DNA of 64,000 nucleotides from Luzula sylvatica (Eukaryota > Streptophyta > Magnoliopsida > Poales > Juncaceae): positions 8,938,001-9,002,000 of the forward strand of contig OX326958.1 in assembly GCA_946800325.1 (NCBI GenBank). Reading direction: 5' to 3'. Position 1 is the stretch's first letter. Every line of letters starts with the position of its first letter. Below the pieces are notes generated by a model. It worked only from the letters and a program-made list of their open reading frames with translations. It made no database searches and was not told where the DNA came from. Shown one piece after another: positions 21,763 to 33,513 of the stretch. The translations under genes were made by a program, and so were the position numbers.

Positions 21763-21779
21763 TAAACCCTAAACCCTAG
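21763..21779 (+). promoter_or_regulatory. Telo-box (AAACCCTAAACCCTA)
   Basis: Two overlapping AAACCCTA telomere-like motifs lie about 260 bp upstream of the NOC3 relic. In plants, telo-boxes are typical of promoters of translation and ribosome-biogenesis genes. NOC3 belongs to that class, so this is probably the remnant of its own promoter. Confidence 0.5.
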
Positions 21780-22037
21780 CTAGCTCTCATGCGAGAGATA
21801 GCACGGTTTTGATTGTTTATTTAGGAGAAGATCGAGAAGATATTTATTTCGAGCGAGAAAACACGCAATTTGCTGAATTTTTGACTAAACTCGATTGGAA
21901 AACTATTGACAGGATCATTCTTATCTTTTATCCTTTTTCCAAATTGACATGTTCATTTTGAATTCATGAAAGTCCTTCCTTTTTACTCTCTGGAGGATTA
22001 ATTTCTGTGGATTAACTTAAAATTTTCGATCTTGAAG

Positions 22038-22730
22038 GCACGTGACTTCAGTTGCTGACAAGAATGAAGATGAAATAGGGTGTTTATATGAACAGAGAGA
22101 CAAAAAAACTGCTTTGTCGCAATCGAATTGATGCGCTTCCTATTAAAACTTTAGATGGAAAATTACAATATAGGACAGGTAAATGTATTGAATATTATGT
22201 CAAGCTTGTTAATTTCATTTGTTTAATCTTTATAAACCCTAATTCGTAGCCGAGAAAGCAAGAACTTAAATCTTTATTAACGTAATTTGCCATTTTGATA
22301 TACAGAAAGAAGTGGAAGAGGCAATCAATTTCTCTATTTTCAATTTAAATACTTTTTTTATATTTTTGTATATTAGTTATCGCATAAGAGAACTTACAAA
22401 AAAGGAACTAGCAATGCAAGTCTCTGAAGCGGTGAGGAAGACGCGAATTTACGAATATACCCTTCTTCGCACTTACAAGGTCTCTTTCTCTGAATCTCTC
22501 TGTAAACCTTTATTTCCTATTTTTTATACACAAAATGAACTTTATTTAGTTTGTACAAAAAAAATTCAGAGATGCTTTGTATGAATTTAATATTCATAAA
22601 AGATAAGGGTCTTTTTGAAAAAATCCATTATTTTCTTTGATTTTTGTGCCTACTTGTAAAACATTATCCGATTCGTACACGAAACCGCAATTCAAATCGT
22701 CTCTTCACCATTTTTTGGTAAATGAGAGTT
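22038..22730 (+). pseudogene. NOC3: Nucleolar complex protein 3 (NOC3), decayed fragment
   Basis: Several short exons with introns kept are recognisable. Exon 22038-22178 reads VTSVADKNEDEIGCLYEQR, then after a frameshift RIDALPIKTLDGKLQYRT before a GTAAATG donor. Exon 22377-22479 reads YRIRELTKKELAMQVSEAV then RKTRIYEYTLLRTYK. At about 22648 AYL, a stop and NII align with AYLQKLI of the family, with the acceptor AG lost. NOC3 works in the nucleolus in pre-60S ribosome assembly and has been linked to replication licensing. The rest of the roughly 800-residue protein is missing. Frameshift, stop and lost splice site make it non-functional. Identification is from family memory, but the YRIR...ST/YTLL.YKAYL order is characteristic. 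Confidence 0.65.
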
Positions 22731-23625
22731 TTGGTGCATGTTTTATCGCATTTGATAAAAAAGAAATGATGAAAATGATTGACCGTTTTTTATTTTACGG
22801 TGGAGCCGGAGAAAATGGAGGTAGTACTTTTTCATGACATAATATTTTGGTGGTAGTAATTATTTTGGTAATGATATATATTTTGGAGGATAAATTATAT
22901 GGTCGGTTTATAATATACGTTGTTAACTTGTTATATTTGTTACGTTTTTTGGTAAATTGTCTGGTCGGTTTATAATATACGTTGTTATATTGGTTATGTT
23001 TTTTTTCCGAATATATGTTATATTAATTATGCTAGTAATTTTATGTTATTAATTGTGCTGCGTAAATTTAATTATTACATATATGATTTATATACATTTT
23101 AGCTCGATACAAAAATGTTGTGTGATTATATATTTCGAAATCAGTGAAATGGTTACCCCAAGTATTTGTAACTACTTTCATATTTAAAGTTGCAATATTC
23201 CATAATTTTACAAACACCCAAACAAAAATTATATGTTGTTGCACTTTCGTATTCCAACGTCCAAACAAATACAAGAATTAGCTAATTCCAAAATTTACTT
23301 CTACTCCATCTTGTAATGCAGCTCCATTTCCATATTGTAATGCAGCTCCATTCTACTAATCAGAGAAATCTTATTGTATATTACAGATATATTTAATCGT
23401 AATATACAAAATAAATTTTCTATATTTGCGTTCAATGAGCTATGTTCAGCTCCTATAATAGACAATATTTTATACAAATGAGAAGTGAAAAAAAGTATAT
23501 GCAATGATTCATATACTATATTTTGTTTCCAATTGAATGTTTTTTCTGCATTTCTTTATTAGGGCAATATACAGTTTTCAATATGCAAAGTATATCCAAT
23601 ATTTTTTTCTGCATTTCTTTATTAG
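22731..23625. other. AT-rich DNA with short tandem duplications
   Basis: GGTCGGTTTATAATATACG is duplicated at about 22901 and 22963. TTGTAATGCAGCTCCATT is duplicated at about 23311 and 23335. TTCTGCATTTCTTTATTAG is repeated at about 23548 and 23608. The region 23200-23300 has CCAAACA phrases like the ends of the element at 41256-42339. No gene is seen. Confidence 0.5.
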
Positions 23626-23958
23626 CGACACTTGTGGCTCTTCGATTGTGATCAAACCGATGGAGCAAAACAGTTGGCTGTGGAAGAGTGTGGGTGTGGG
23701 ACGCACGAAGACAACCGGAGACGTGTCAAGACGGTGGGAGACGTGTGGTATGGGACGCACGGGCTAGTCACCAACGTGACACCGGAAAAGGAAAGAATGC
23801 GAGCGATCAACCCGTCGTTCGTGATCAATTTCACGCTGGTAATCGTCTATCTTACTTTGTATCGTACCCTCGAAGTTGTGGTGTGATCTTGAATTTTGGG
23901 AACCGGACCGGGGCTTCATATCAGCTGCGCGGGCCCAGGGTCGGGTGAATTCCCTTCA
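23626..23958 (+). repeat. Truncated LTR, right part only
   Basis: This is the terminal third of the 1.0-kb LTR family, ending GAATTCCCTTCA at 23958 and followed by ATATGCCCTCTAAAC. The same LTR end and flank occur at 41031. The left edge is where segmental copy 1 begins (AGCGACACTTGTGGC, also at 40697). Confidence 0.8.
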
Positions 23959-24762
23959 ATATGCCCTCTAAACATATTGATTGTCTGCACGAGGAAAGAA
24001 ATTAAAGAGTATTGAATATGTATAATTACTAGTGTACTCTTTTTCTAACATGTACATAACCTGCTGAATCCAGGTTTTTACTGGCTGAATAAGATTATCC
24101 CATTTTTTAATTTAATTGGAGCCATAGATTTGTGGAAAATGAAATATACGGTCGATATATTTTGGGTGTTGAAGAAAAACTCTTGTTACAGAAGAAGGAA
24201 AATTTATTTAATTTGAAATATGAAATTTTATTTTATGGGTTTTGGTTAAATATATAAATAAACAGGTGGTATCAGGTACGGATAATTTTATTTTATGGAC
24301 TTTGGTTACAAACTTTTGCATATTAAAGAAATATATTCTTATATGAAAACATGAAAACAATAGTTTGGTCCCAACAGAGACGACAATATAAGCGAAAATG
24401 GACTTGAACCAAAGAGTGGATTTGCACACAAGACAATTCTCACTATTCACAACTTAACAAAGAGTGGTTTGTTAATTGTAATTAAATTTGTTTAAGAATT
24501 CTCGATTTTTCAAAAGTCGATCATTTTAACATTGAAAAGTCGAGAGTGTTATTTCAAGAATTATCAAATTATGTTGAATATTTTGATTATTTGCAAACTT
24601 ATTTCGTCTACAAATCAAAATTTTCCTAAATTTAATTCATAACATAAATAAACATCCAAGGTAGTTTCATAAAACAAGTTCATAACACAAAACCCAAATA
24701 TAAATCCATAATAATACAATTACAAGTCAAATATAATTCATATCATAAAATATAACTTATTA

Positions 24763-25140
24763 GGGGAGTTCTATCATACACCACTTTTAGTTATGATACT
24801 TCCATTTTCAAGGATATTTTGAGTAATTATCAATTAATGAGTATTTAAGGTAAATTTTCAAGTATATTTATCAATAAATGGTAAGATAAATATGAAATTT
24901 GAATTGTTCATGAAAGAACAAATACCCATAAAAAATAAAATTTCAAGGATATTTTGAGTAATTATCAATTAATGAGTATTTAAGGTAAAATTTCAAATAT
25001 ATTTATCAATAAATGGTAGGATAAATAGGAAATTTGAATTGTTCATGAAAGAACAAATATTCGTAAAAAATAAAATTTATGATACACTCTTATAAATATC
25101 CCCAAAATACCTTTTTAAAAGAGTGTATGATAGAACTCCC
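24763..25140. mobile_element. MITE with 25-bp terminal inverted repeats
   Basis: It starts GGGGAGTTCTATCATACACC and ends GTGTATGATAGAACTCCC, inverted repeats of about 20-25 bp. Inside, a roughly 130-bp segment (AAGGATATTTTGAGTAATTAT onward) is repeated twice. No clear target duplication could be fixed, so the superfamily is open. The twin in copy 2 lies at 42915-43292. Confidence 0.65.
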
Positions 25141-25578
25141 AATTTATTAACTCAAAATGTCAAATAATTTAGAATTAGATAATTATTTCTCCTCGCACAT
25201 ATTCAAAAGTGTCCTAATTGGTCACACTTTCGAAACTTCCTTTGCATTTAGATTTCTTTTCATAGAGTGACTTCCACCTATGATACATTGATACTCTCTT
25301 TCCCTTTGCACTGAAACTATTTATTTCTATATCTTGAAGCATGCTCCTCATGACTGATGTAAACATTCTTGTCATGCCTTGCCGAAAGAAAATAGAAAAA
25401 ACATAAATACTTACGGATATGTGAGAATTAAGATATTTGCATTATTAAGAACAATAGAGTATGATTTGCCTTGTGGATACATTAGTGCTCCAGATTGTTC
25501 GAACTGATTGATTTTGCAAATAACTTAAACGGCAAATTTAAAAAGTAAAATCTACATTATGTCTTAATTGCAGAAAAG

Positions 25579-25617
<39 letters not shown>
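25579..25617. repeat. (CA)n microsatellite, about 19 repeats
   Basis: An uninterrupted run of CA/AC. The same site in copy 2 (43733-43747) has only about 7 repeats. Confidence 0.9.
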
Positions 25618-25619
<2 letters not shown>

Positions 25620-26967
25620 AAAAGCTTCCTAGGGAAAGTACATAGGGCTAATGGACCATTCTAGGATCACATATACAAATCACCGAAATACTCCGAAGTG
25701 TAATTTTTGGTAGGTAATTTGGTGGGACCCATTCTAAAATGTTGCACAAAAATTGGGATTTGTTTCGGTGAGTGAAGTGTTTTTGCCGGGCTAATTAAAG
25801 TTTTAAATTCTAAAATGTTGCACAAAAATGGAATATTTATGGAATCCCCATGAATCAAGTATTAAGATTAGAGTGATGATATACATCCCTTTAAAATCCA
25901 CTATGATAGTTGATGTGTTGGCATCAAATTAAATGTAGTGATAAACCAAGATCATTTAATTTTTGTCATCATATATATATAGGAAAAGAAGGGGAAAAAT
26001 GATCCACCGTTTCACACATCATTAGTTTATTTAATATTTTTAATTATTTTATTTACCACCATATATAATTAATCAAATTCAAATATATAAATTTAGAAAA
26101 TAAATTAGACTGAATTAATATATTATTTAACATGTGTCAAACGGATACACATGAATAAAATATCATAAAAAATAAACAAAAATATAACAAAACATAATAA
26201 TAATTATTTCGCAAAAATAAGTAAAATAAAAATGAAAATATTTTACTTTTAAAAAAGATTGAAAATAAAATAATAAAAAATTATTCATATAAATATGACT
26301 TGTCATGTGTTAAATTAAATATAACAAAAATATTAAATAAAACAAATCATGTTTTAATAATTTGTTTTACCACCTAATCAATGTGGTTTCCCATCTAATT
26401 AATACTGTTTGCCACCTAATTAATACGGTTTGTCAATTTATTATTTCAAATATTAAACATTCAATGCATTTATTTAATACTGACAACACATCAATATATT
26501 GAGGGGATATTAGAGGGGTCAAATATATTTTTTCTTAAGATTATATATTTAAATTTTGATATTAATGATGTATTGAGTTTATGTTGTTGAAATATTGATC
26601 ATGCAACAGTTTTGTATTGTTGTAATTTAATTCTAAACATGTAAAAAGTGTATATTATAGAATCTTCATAGAAAAAAATGTTAAATTTGATATTTCTTCT
26701 CGAAATGTTTTTAGTTTATTTTTATGTCTAAAACATAAAGTTTATCATAGTACAACACAATTACTCCAATTAATAAAAAAAAATTTCATTTTGTAACTAT
26801 GATGATGTTTTTTTAATAATACACGAACTAACATATACTCCAATTACACAAGTATTCTAAAATGAATATGAAATAAGAAATACATTTTTTGAATAATATT
26901 CCAATTAACAGATGATTAGAAAGCAGTTTTTTTTTAATAATAAATACTCCTATTAGCATATTGTTAC

Positions 26968-27086
26968 AAAAGTCCCTCAAAATCGCAAAATAGTCCCTGC
27001 AAATTCAAAACCAAAAATAGTCTGTAAATTCATGAGTAAACCAAAAAATAATCCTTGAAGTGATCAATGCAGGGACTTTTGTGTAA
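26968..27086. repeat. Inverted repeat upstream of RING gene (ACAAAAGTCCCT)
   Basis: ACAAAAGTCCCTCAAAATCG and, about 100 bp later, GCAGGGACTTTTGTGT face each other 130-240 bp before the first ATG of the RING gene. It resembles a small MITE. The same arrangement precedes the other two copies (about 45090-45204 and 54280-54395). Confidence 0.6.
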
Positions 27087-27211
27087 AATCGACTTACAGC
27101 GTAATGAGCGGCGTAAGGAAAAGAATGTAGTGATTTTCCAAAAATAGGTTGATCTTGTCGTCCGTTGTTAAGTGTGAGGTGTTAGGTTTGAAACAAAATC
27201 GAAATATAGAA

Positions 27212-28036
27212 ATGTGTAGTTGGATATCAAGCTTCGTATATGAATGTATCAGTGCAATTCATTTCGAATGTATTATTCGTTATCAAGCAAGCAGCAATTA
27301 TTTGTTTTCAAGCATTAATAACATGTCAGAAGCATCGCGCACAACACTCGTTTCTCGCAGCCGTGCGTTCCTGCGGCGCGGGGTCCGCAATTTGCAACGT
27401 GCAAATGCACGCCGACCTCACCGACCCATTGTGAATACCCCCAGCTTTAACCCGATACTGGTACTGGGACGAGAGAGATCTGCAACGGGGGAAACAAACT
27501 ACGATTTTTTCTACCATGGCGAAGACGGAACGGGTCTGCACCCGTTACCCGATGCCATTTCAGACTTCTTTCTGAACACCGGCTTCCTAGAACGACTTTT
27601 GGAGGCTAACGGGATTCGAAACCTCGCTCCATGGAAACCCTCAATCGCATCCATGCCGACCATAACCATCTCCTCCAGCCATATAGAGTCGAAGTCTCAT
27701 TGTGCGGTTTGCACGGAGCCTTTTGAGCTTGGGTGCGAAGCTCGTCAGACGGCATGCAACCATCTTTACCATCATGATTGTATCATGCCGTGGCTCTCGC
27801 TTCGCAATTCGTGTCCAGTTTGTAGGCGAGCAATACCGATAAGTATCGGAGAGGGGTCTGGAGGGGAACCGGCAGGCCTGACCATTCGGAGGACGCCAGG
27901 TGGCGGATTTGTAGCCAGTCCATTTTTGGGAGAGGTTAGTGCGCCGCCGGAAGAGGATAACAGCACAGGCCCTGCCATTACAGGCACAAGGACGGGATTC
28001 TTTCGAAGAATCTTTAGTTGCTTGGGCCCGCATTAG
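27212..28036 (+). CDS. RING-H2 E3 ubiquitin ligase, copy 1
   Basis: An intronless frame of 274 codons from the first in-frame ATG (27212). A second candidate start at 27323 (MSEASRTTLVSRSR, 237 aa) may be the true one, as the first 37 residues match nothing known. A basic N-terminal region is followed by DAISDFFLNTGFLERLLEAN, then PSIASMPTITI. The RING-H2 finger is C-x2-C-x14-C-x-H-x2-H-x2-C-x10-C-x2-C, with NHLYHHDCIMPW in the middle. The region resembles plant RHC1A/BCA2-type ligases (FELG.EAR...CNH.YH..CI.PWL...NSCPVCR). The N-terminal zinc ribbon of that family is missing. It should transfer ubiquitin with an E2; the substrate is unknown. It differs from copy 2 by one silent change. Confidence 0.85.
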   Translation: MCSWISSFVYECISAIHFECIIRYQASSNYLFSSINNMSEASRTTLVSRSRAFLRRGVRNLQRANARRPHRPIVNTPSFNPILVLGRERSATGETNYDFFYHGEDGTGLHPLPDAISDFFLNTGFLERLLEANGIRNLAPWKPSIASMPTITISSSHIESKSHCAVCTEPFELGCEARQTACNHLYHHDCIMPWLSLRNSCPVCRRAIPISIGEGSGGEPAGLTIRRTPGGGFVASPFLGEVSAPPEEDNSTGPAITGTRTGFFRRIFSCLGPH

Positions 28037-29526
28037 GACGATAATCTGTAAATATTTATATTAGTACCTTCGTTACTTGTAAATAAATATTCAGCATTTT
28101 ATATACTATTTCGTTACATATACTTGTAAATAAATATCATACATTTTATAGTATTAAATTACTTTTATCCTTTTAAATAAATATTCTACATTTTGTATTA
28201 TTCCGTTACTTTTATACTTGTAAATTAATATTCTACATTTGATGTTTTCTAATATAACCAACACATGAAATTCCGCCTAATATTTAATTATTTCATTTAT
28301 TTATGCTAAATAAGTAATCGAATGAATAACTTACAATAAAATATCTTGCAAATCTCTTTTATGAAAGTGCTTATTCTCTCTGCCATGCACCCTCCTCCAA
28401 CTAGAATTCAGTAACAAAAAACATTTGTATTAGCAAATATTCTTACAAGTAAAGAAATGAAGTAAAATATGTGGATAATTTAAGGAAAATAATTATGAGA
28501 GGGAGAAAGAATTACAAGCAAAAAGTGTGAAGAAAAGCTGAAATTAATTCTTCTTCTTGAAAAGATCACAAGCAGTAGAAGAATTGCACGAAGCTCCTTA
28601 ACCCTATTTACCATGGCTCCTACAAAGATTAAAAGAAATATAAAAGAACGACTATTTTTTTTTGGAGATTTTATCGAAACATGAATTCAGAATTTGACAG
28701 GCAAATTCGGGATTGATCAACAAATGATTGCATAAAATTTAGACTTAGTTGGCATAAATTTGCTCCTACAAATTCGTAGCTAATTCAGACCTAATTCATT
28801 GCAATTGATTGCTAATTTATACCTAATCCATTTCAATTGATTGCTAATTCAAACCTGGCGCATTCAATCTATAGTTGAAATTCATGCAACACAGAGATCA
28901 TTCATCCAATTCGTAGCCAATTCATCCAATCGACACAGACTTTCGTCAGGATTGGGGTACAGTGTCGACGGGTCTTCTCACAGCAACCCTCTTTCGTTGC
29001 TTCAATCAGAATCTTTTGCCCAAACCCAGAGAGAGACTTAGACAATAGATCGGGGAAGATACATGAGAGAGAATGAGAATGGAGGGAGGGGGATGTCGAT
29101 TAGTTTCTTTGGCTTTGGCTCGAGTGAGTTCAACACGGAGAGAGAGAGAAGACTTTTTTTTTTTTTTTGCATACAGAGAGAGAGATAAACGAGAGAGAAC
29201 AAAGCAAGTGTGTTTGCAAACGAGGTTAACGGGAATCAACCAAATTGACGGAGAAAGCGGAACTGACGGAAACATGTTTTTCCTAATCACAGCACGAATC
29301 TTTTTATGAATCCAACGGTGAGAGAAACACGAGCAAAAATGATTTGTAAGTGGATCCATCAATGAGAAAATTGGGGTTTGTTATTTCTAATGTAATCATG
29401 TAAAAAACTCAATTGCTTGAAATTTTAGTTATTTCTACACCATCGAACAATGTACCAGAACTTGGTACAAAAAGCACAGCCAATTATAATAATGACCTCC
29501 TTTGCCTCTAAACTTCCAAAAATAAC
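28037..29526. other. 3' flank of RING copy 1 and unique DNA
   Basis: 28037-28771 is shared with copies 2 and 3 (AT-rich, several TACTTGTAAATAAATAT repeats that may serve as 3' UTR). From 28772 the sequence is unique to this copy. 29050-29200 contains GAGAGA-rich DNA and a T run (about 29154-29168). No gene is recognised. Confidence 0.45.
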
Positions 29527-30019
29527 TAGGGATGTCAACGGGACGGGACGGATGGGTTCGGATAAATCTTCTCCATATCCCAATCCGAATTTTCGGGTAT
29601 TATTTGAATCCGAACAAAAAATACCCCCGGATAAAAAAGCATACCCAAATCAGAACCTGCGGGTAACGGGTATATTTGAACCCAAACCCGTTACCCGAAA
29701 ATTATTAATAAAAAATCTAAAAAAATAAATAAAATATTATACAAATACGTAAAATTATCAACAATTTTAAATACATAAAACAAAGTACAAATACATAAAA
29801 ATTTTCATTAAAAAATCAAACATTACAAATGATTAATCCAAAACATCCAAAACGTTACGCGCGGGTAAAAAAATTTCCCCGTACCCAAACCCGAACACGA
29901 AACGGGTATTTTTTTTCAGGTATTACCCGACCCGCAGGTATTTTTTTCGGATATTACCCGCCCCGTTCGAATCGGGTACCCGCGGGTTCGGGTTTCTACC
30001 TGACCCATTGACATCCCTA
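29527..30019. mobile_element. hAT-type MITE, TAGGGATGTCAA ends
   Basis: It starts TAGGGATGTCAACGG and ends CCATTGACATCCCTA. The flanks AAAATAAC and AAGATAAC are 8-bp duplications with one mismatch. The termini resemble the Ac/Ds TIR TAGGGATGAAA. The interior is rich in ACCCG/CGGGT blocks near both ends, with AT-rich DNA between. There is no transposase. Confidence 0.85.
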
Positions 30020-30138
30020 AAGATAACTGATGGTTTGTATGATGTTAACGCAATCTTTTGTAAAATTATTTTTCTGTATATCGTTATTGCGTAATTGCAC
30101 CGAGAAAAACTAAAAGACTCGAAGGAAAACTTGAAGAC

Positions 30139-30167
30139 TCCCGCGCAATTGTGCAGGAAAAAACTAG
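30139..30167 (+). mobile_element. Helitron 3' terminus (hairpin plus CTAG)
   Basis: CCCGCGCAATTGTGCAGG can form a hairpin and is followed by AAAAAACTAG, then T. It matches the minus-strand terminus at 6207-6237. The 5' end of this element was not located; the hAT MITE at 29527-30019 may be nested in it. Confidence 0.5.
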
Positions 30168-31264
30168 TAAAAGATAAAGTGGGGAAATTAAGGTATACTC
30201 ATATTGGTAAATTTATAATCTACATATAATGTACATATAAAATATATTGGTGTTAAATAATTTAAATGGCATATTGAAAGTCTGTTATTGGCCGCTAAAA
30301 ACTATGCTAGTATTCAAAACATTATATTAGATATATAAAATAGTATATTGTCATTTAAAAATGTCTATTAGTATTTAAAAAGAAATAATTGGCACACAAA
30401 ATTTGGGTGTTGGGAAAGATTTAAAGGACAATAGTAAATAAATTGGACTGTCAAAAATATATACTTTAATAATTATAATTTCGTACATGTCACCACATGA
30501 TGACACCTGTCATGCCTTTTTTTTTTATTTTTTTTTATTTTGATTCTATTGCAATCCAAATTATACTCATGTATGAAAAATAATATAATTGACACCCAAA
30601 ATCATCACAATATCCTTGATGAGATGACAAATTAAATTTATTAGCATTTGTAATTGAATCAATTAAATGTTAATTGATACGTTTAATTAACATATCACTA
30701 ATTTATAATATGTTAATATTAATAAATGTTAATTGACGTGTCAATTCAATTAAACGGTCAATTAAATCGTTAATCGAGTCAATCCATAATACTAATCAAC
30801 CTACTTAATTCTCTCTTGTTGTCTCATCAAGAATGTTAATTTTGTCTTATTGGGGCTCCATACATAATCCTACTATGAAACAATGATTCAATTGTTAATT
30901 TTTATGGTATAATTTATAATTGTGTTCTTTATTTAAAAAAATTGATATTTTTAAGTTAATGGATGACATTTCAAATATATGTCGGTTTTCTGTGTATTAT
31001 TCACGATTTTTTTTTATTTGTTTTGAAACATTAATTTTGTTTGAATTATAACATGTTATATTTTATGTATTTTGTGTATTTCTAATGGTGGACCAATTAC
31101 ATGAATTATTATTAATTATTATAATTCATGTATTCATGATAAACAAATTTCATGAACATTTACTAATTTTAATGTATTTATTTACGTCAATATATTTGCA
31201 AACATATTATGATTATATAATTGAATTTAAACGTACCCACGCAAATTCTATTTAAACAAATTAT
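30168..31264. other. AT-rich intergenic DNA
   Basis: No gene is seen. 30640-30790 repeats AATTAAATGTTAATTGA-like phrases in both orientations. Confidence 0.4.
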
Positions 31265-31394
31265 ATATGTTGTACGGATACGCCAATACGACGATATGAC
31301 GACACGTATCCGATATGACGATACGGCAATTTAACATAAGATTTATGATACGATACGGATAAATTCGATTTTTTGAAGTATCCGCACAACATAG
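31265..31394. mobile_element. Short hAT-type MITE (130 bp), TSD CAAATTAT
   Basis: TATGTTGTACGGATACG at the left faces CGCACAACATAG at the right. CAAATTAT flanks both sides exactly (31257-31264 and 31395-31402). The interior has repeated GATACG/CGATAC. It is the same family as 59531-60015. Confidence 0.85.
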
Positions 31395-32486
31395 CAAATT
31401 ATACAAAAACATGTAAAATAAGGATACGAAGTTCCGCACAATTGTTAGGCGGGCTATATTGTTAGTATATACAAAAAAATCAAGGTTATAGATATAGAAA
31501 ATGCATATTGACATTTAAAGAAATATACTATGCATTTAAAAACCAACCTTATATTATAATGGGAAATTGTTCGCTGACGTCAACATTGTTAATTCATATG
31601 TATCTCCCAGTTTTTGCCTCCATCGTGTCTCCTGTGAGCGTTGTTAATTAATATGGACTCATATTTTTCACAATGATAAGGAATTGGACTGCATCCAAAC
31701 TTGGGTGAATTGATATTCTTGCATACGTTAATGGGATTTGACAGTGGGCCCAATTTCAGAAAAAGATTGAATTCACGTGATCTTATAAGAATTTAGCAAG
31801 ACTCGTCATTGCTATATCCTCCCTATTGACTGATTATAGTTTCAATTAAGTCACGCAGGCTTGTAAGCATGTATTTGTGCATTGGGAGATTTGGGGCTTA
31901 TGAATAAGAATTTTGTTAACACTATTTTCATCATTTTTTTATCCGAATTTTTTTAGTTATTTAAATTTTAATTATTTCACAAGTTTAGGGAAACAATTAC
32001 GCAAGATAATTTTAATTTATTGTTAATTATTCTTGGATTAGTTATAGATGGCTTTTACATTAATAAATTCTTGTATTTTGTTTTCCATTTTTAGTTCCAT
32101 TTTTGTAAACAATAATATTCATATTTCAAATATTCCACAATGCCCTGTTATTCAATTAACATCTATTAAAAAATAACATTCCAATTCTACTTTGTACAAT
32201 TGTAGATTTTTTTAATGATAATAAATTAATTATCATTAATTTGTTATTTCGAACAATAATTGTGAAATATTCCAATTCTAATTTGTACAATTATAGATTT
32301 TCATCAATTTAATCATAATAAATTAATTATCATAAATTTTATATTCCCAACATTAATTGTGAAATATTCCAAATCTAATTTTTACAATTATAGATTTCAA
32401 TCTAGTAACCAATCATTTCAATCCAATAAACACACCATAATCTCAAATAAACCACACGGTGTAGTGATATAGGATGTCCGTATATG
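31395..32486. other. AT-rich intergenic DNA
   Basis: No gene is seen. TGTGAAATATTCCAATTCTA-like phrases recur two or three times around 32110-32400 together with ATAAATTAATTATCATAAAT. Confidence 0.4.
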
Positions 32487-33513
32487 TGTGAAAGAAATAC
32501 AGTTTCGGATCAACCGTAAAAGTGTACACAAAGATAAACGAATGTAAGCGCACATTCGTGATCATAACATTCAGTAGGAAAATCCAATTTGAATAGTTCA
32601 AATTGGGTTAGATAGATAATAAGATTATCTATAACCTTCATGTAGAAATATATTTCATATGAACGAAGTATCAGTGTCGTTTCAATGAAATACCGAAATG
32701 GTGCAACAGTATGACATACATTTAGTAAATATGTCATAACTTTTGCATACGAACTCTAATTGGGCTGGGACAAATTGGGTTGGAAAGATAATAAGATTAT
32801 ATACAACTTTCGTGAAGGTTGATTTTCTGTTAAAGGAATTTAACAATTTCGTTTTTACAGAATACTGAAAGGATTCATGCAGTGTTCTATGTGAAAGGGT
32901 GTATATTGGATATACATGTCTTTTGACCCATTCTAATCGTATGTGATATAAAATGATATTTCTTTCTCCTCTAGCTGTAGAGCATTCAGTCCAACCTGTT
33001 GAATTAATAAGATTAATCCAGAAAATAGAGAGTCATCTTTCTAAGAGCGAAAGAGTGCGAAGAGAGAAAACCGAGAAAAAGAGTTTTTCTCGGTGTAGAG
33101 AATCGATCTAATCAAGCAAGTTCGCCGATGCTTCGTCTAGGCAGTTGCATCCACGACAGACGTCTTCCGACTCAAGGTGGATACATGTAGAAGAGCGACA
33201 CTTGTGACTCTTCGATTGTGATCAAACCGAAGGAGCAAAATTGTCGGCTGTGGAAGAGTGTGGGCATGGGACGCGCGAAGACATGTCAAGACGGTGGGAC
33301 ACGTGTGGTATGGGACGCACGGGCTATTCACCAACGTGACACCGGAGAAGGAAAAGATGTGAGCGATCAACCCGTCGTGCGTGATCAATTTCATGCTGGT
33401 AATCGTCTATCCTACTTTGCATCGTACCCTCGAAGTCATGGCATGATTTTGGATTTTGGGAACAGGACCGGGCCTTCATATCCGCTGCGCGAGTCCGGGG
33501 TCGGGTGAATTCC
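32487..33513 (+). repeat. 5' LTR of composite element
   Basis: Homologous over its length to the solo LTR at 12375-13385, sharing GTAAAAGTGTACACAA and CCGCTGCGCG near the ends. It joins directly to CGATCGCCATCGATTCG, which in the related element at 18481-18505 lies just beyond the primer site. The primer site has been deleted here. Confidence 0.8.

Larger units (their letters stand above)
23626..28771. repeat. Segmental duplication, copy 1
   Basis: Nearly identical to 40697-46886 apart from the extra 1.08-kb element in copy 2, a shorter CA repeat there, and small indels. The left breakpoint lies inside an LTR. The right breakpoint follows CTCCTACAAA at about 28771. The part from about 25750 also matches copy 3. 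Confidence 0.9.

Noticed and set aside
21763..21779. Interstitial telomere repeat
   Set aside because: Only two AAACCCTA units are present, next to a ribosome-biogenesis relic. A telo-box is the better reading.
27149..27211. Start of the RING protein at 27149
   Set aside because: The codon there is TTG, not ATG. The first in-frame ATG is at 27212, with another at 27323.
27326..28033. Minus-strand frames of 71-130 codons opposite RING copy 1 (and equivalents in copies 2 and 3)
   Set aside because: They are antisense shadows of the RING gene and have no domain features. Their conservation follows from conservation of the sense strand.
30640..30790. AT-rich inverted phrases as a MITE
   Set aside because: No defined ends or target duplication; low-complexity AATTAA text can pair by chance.
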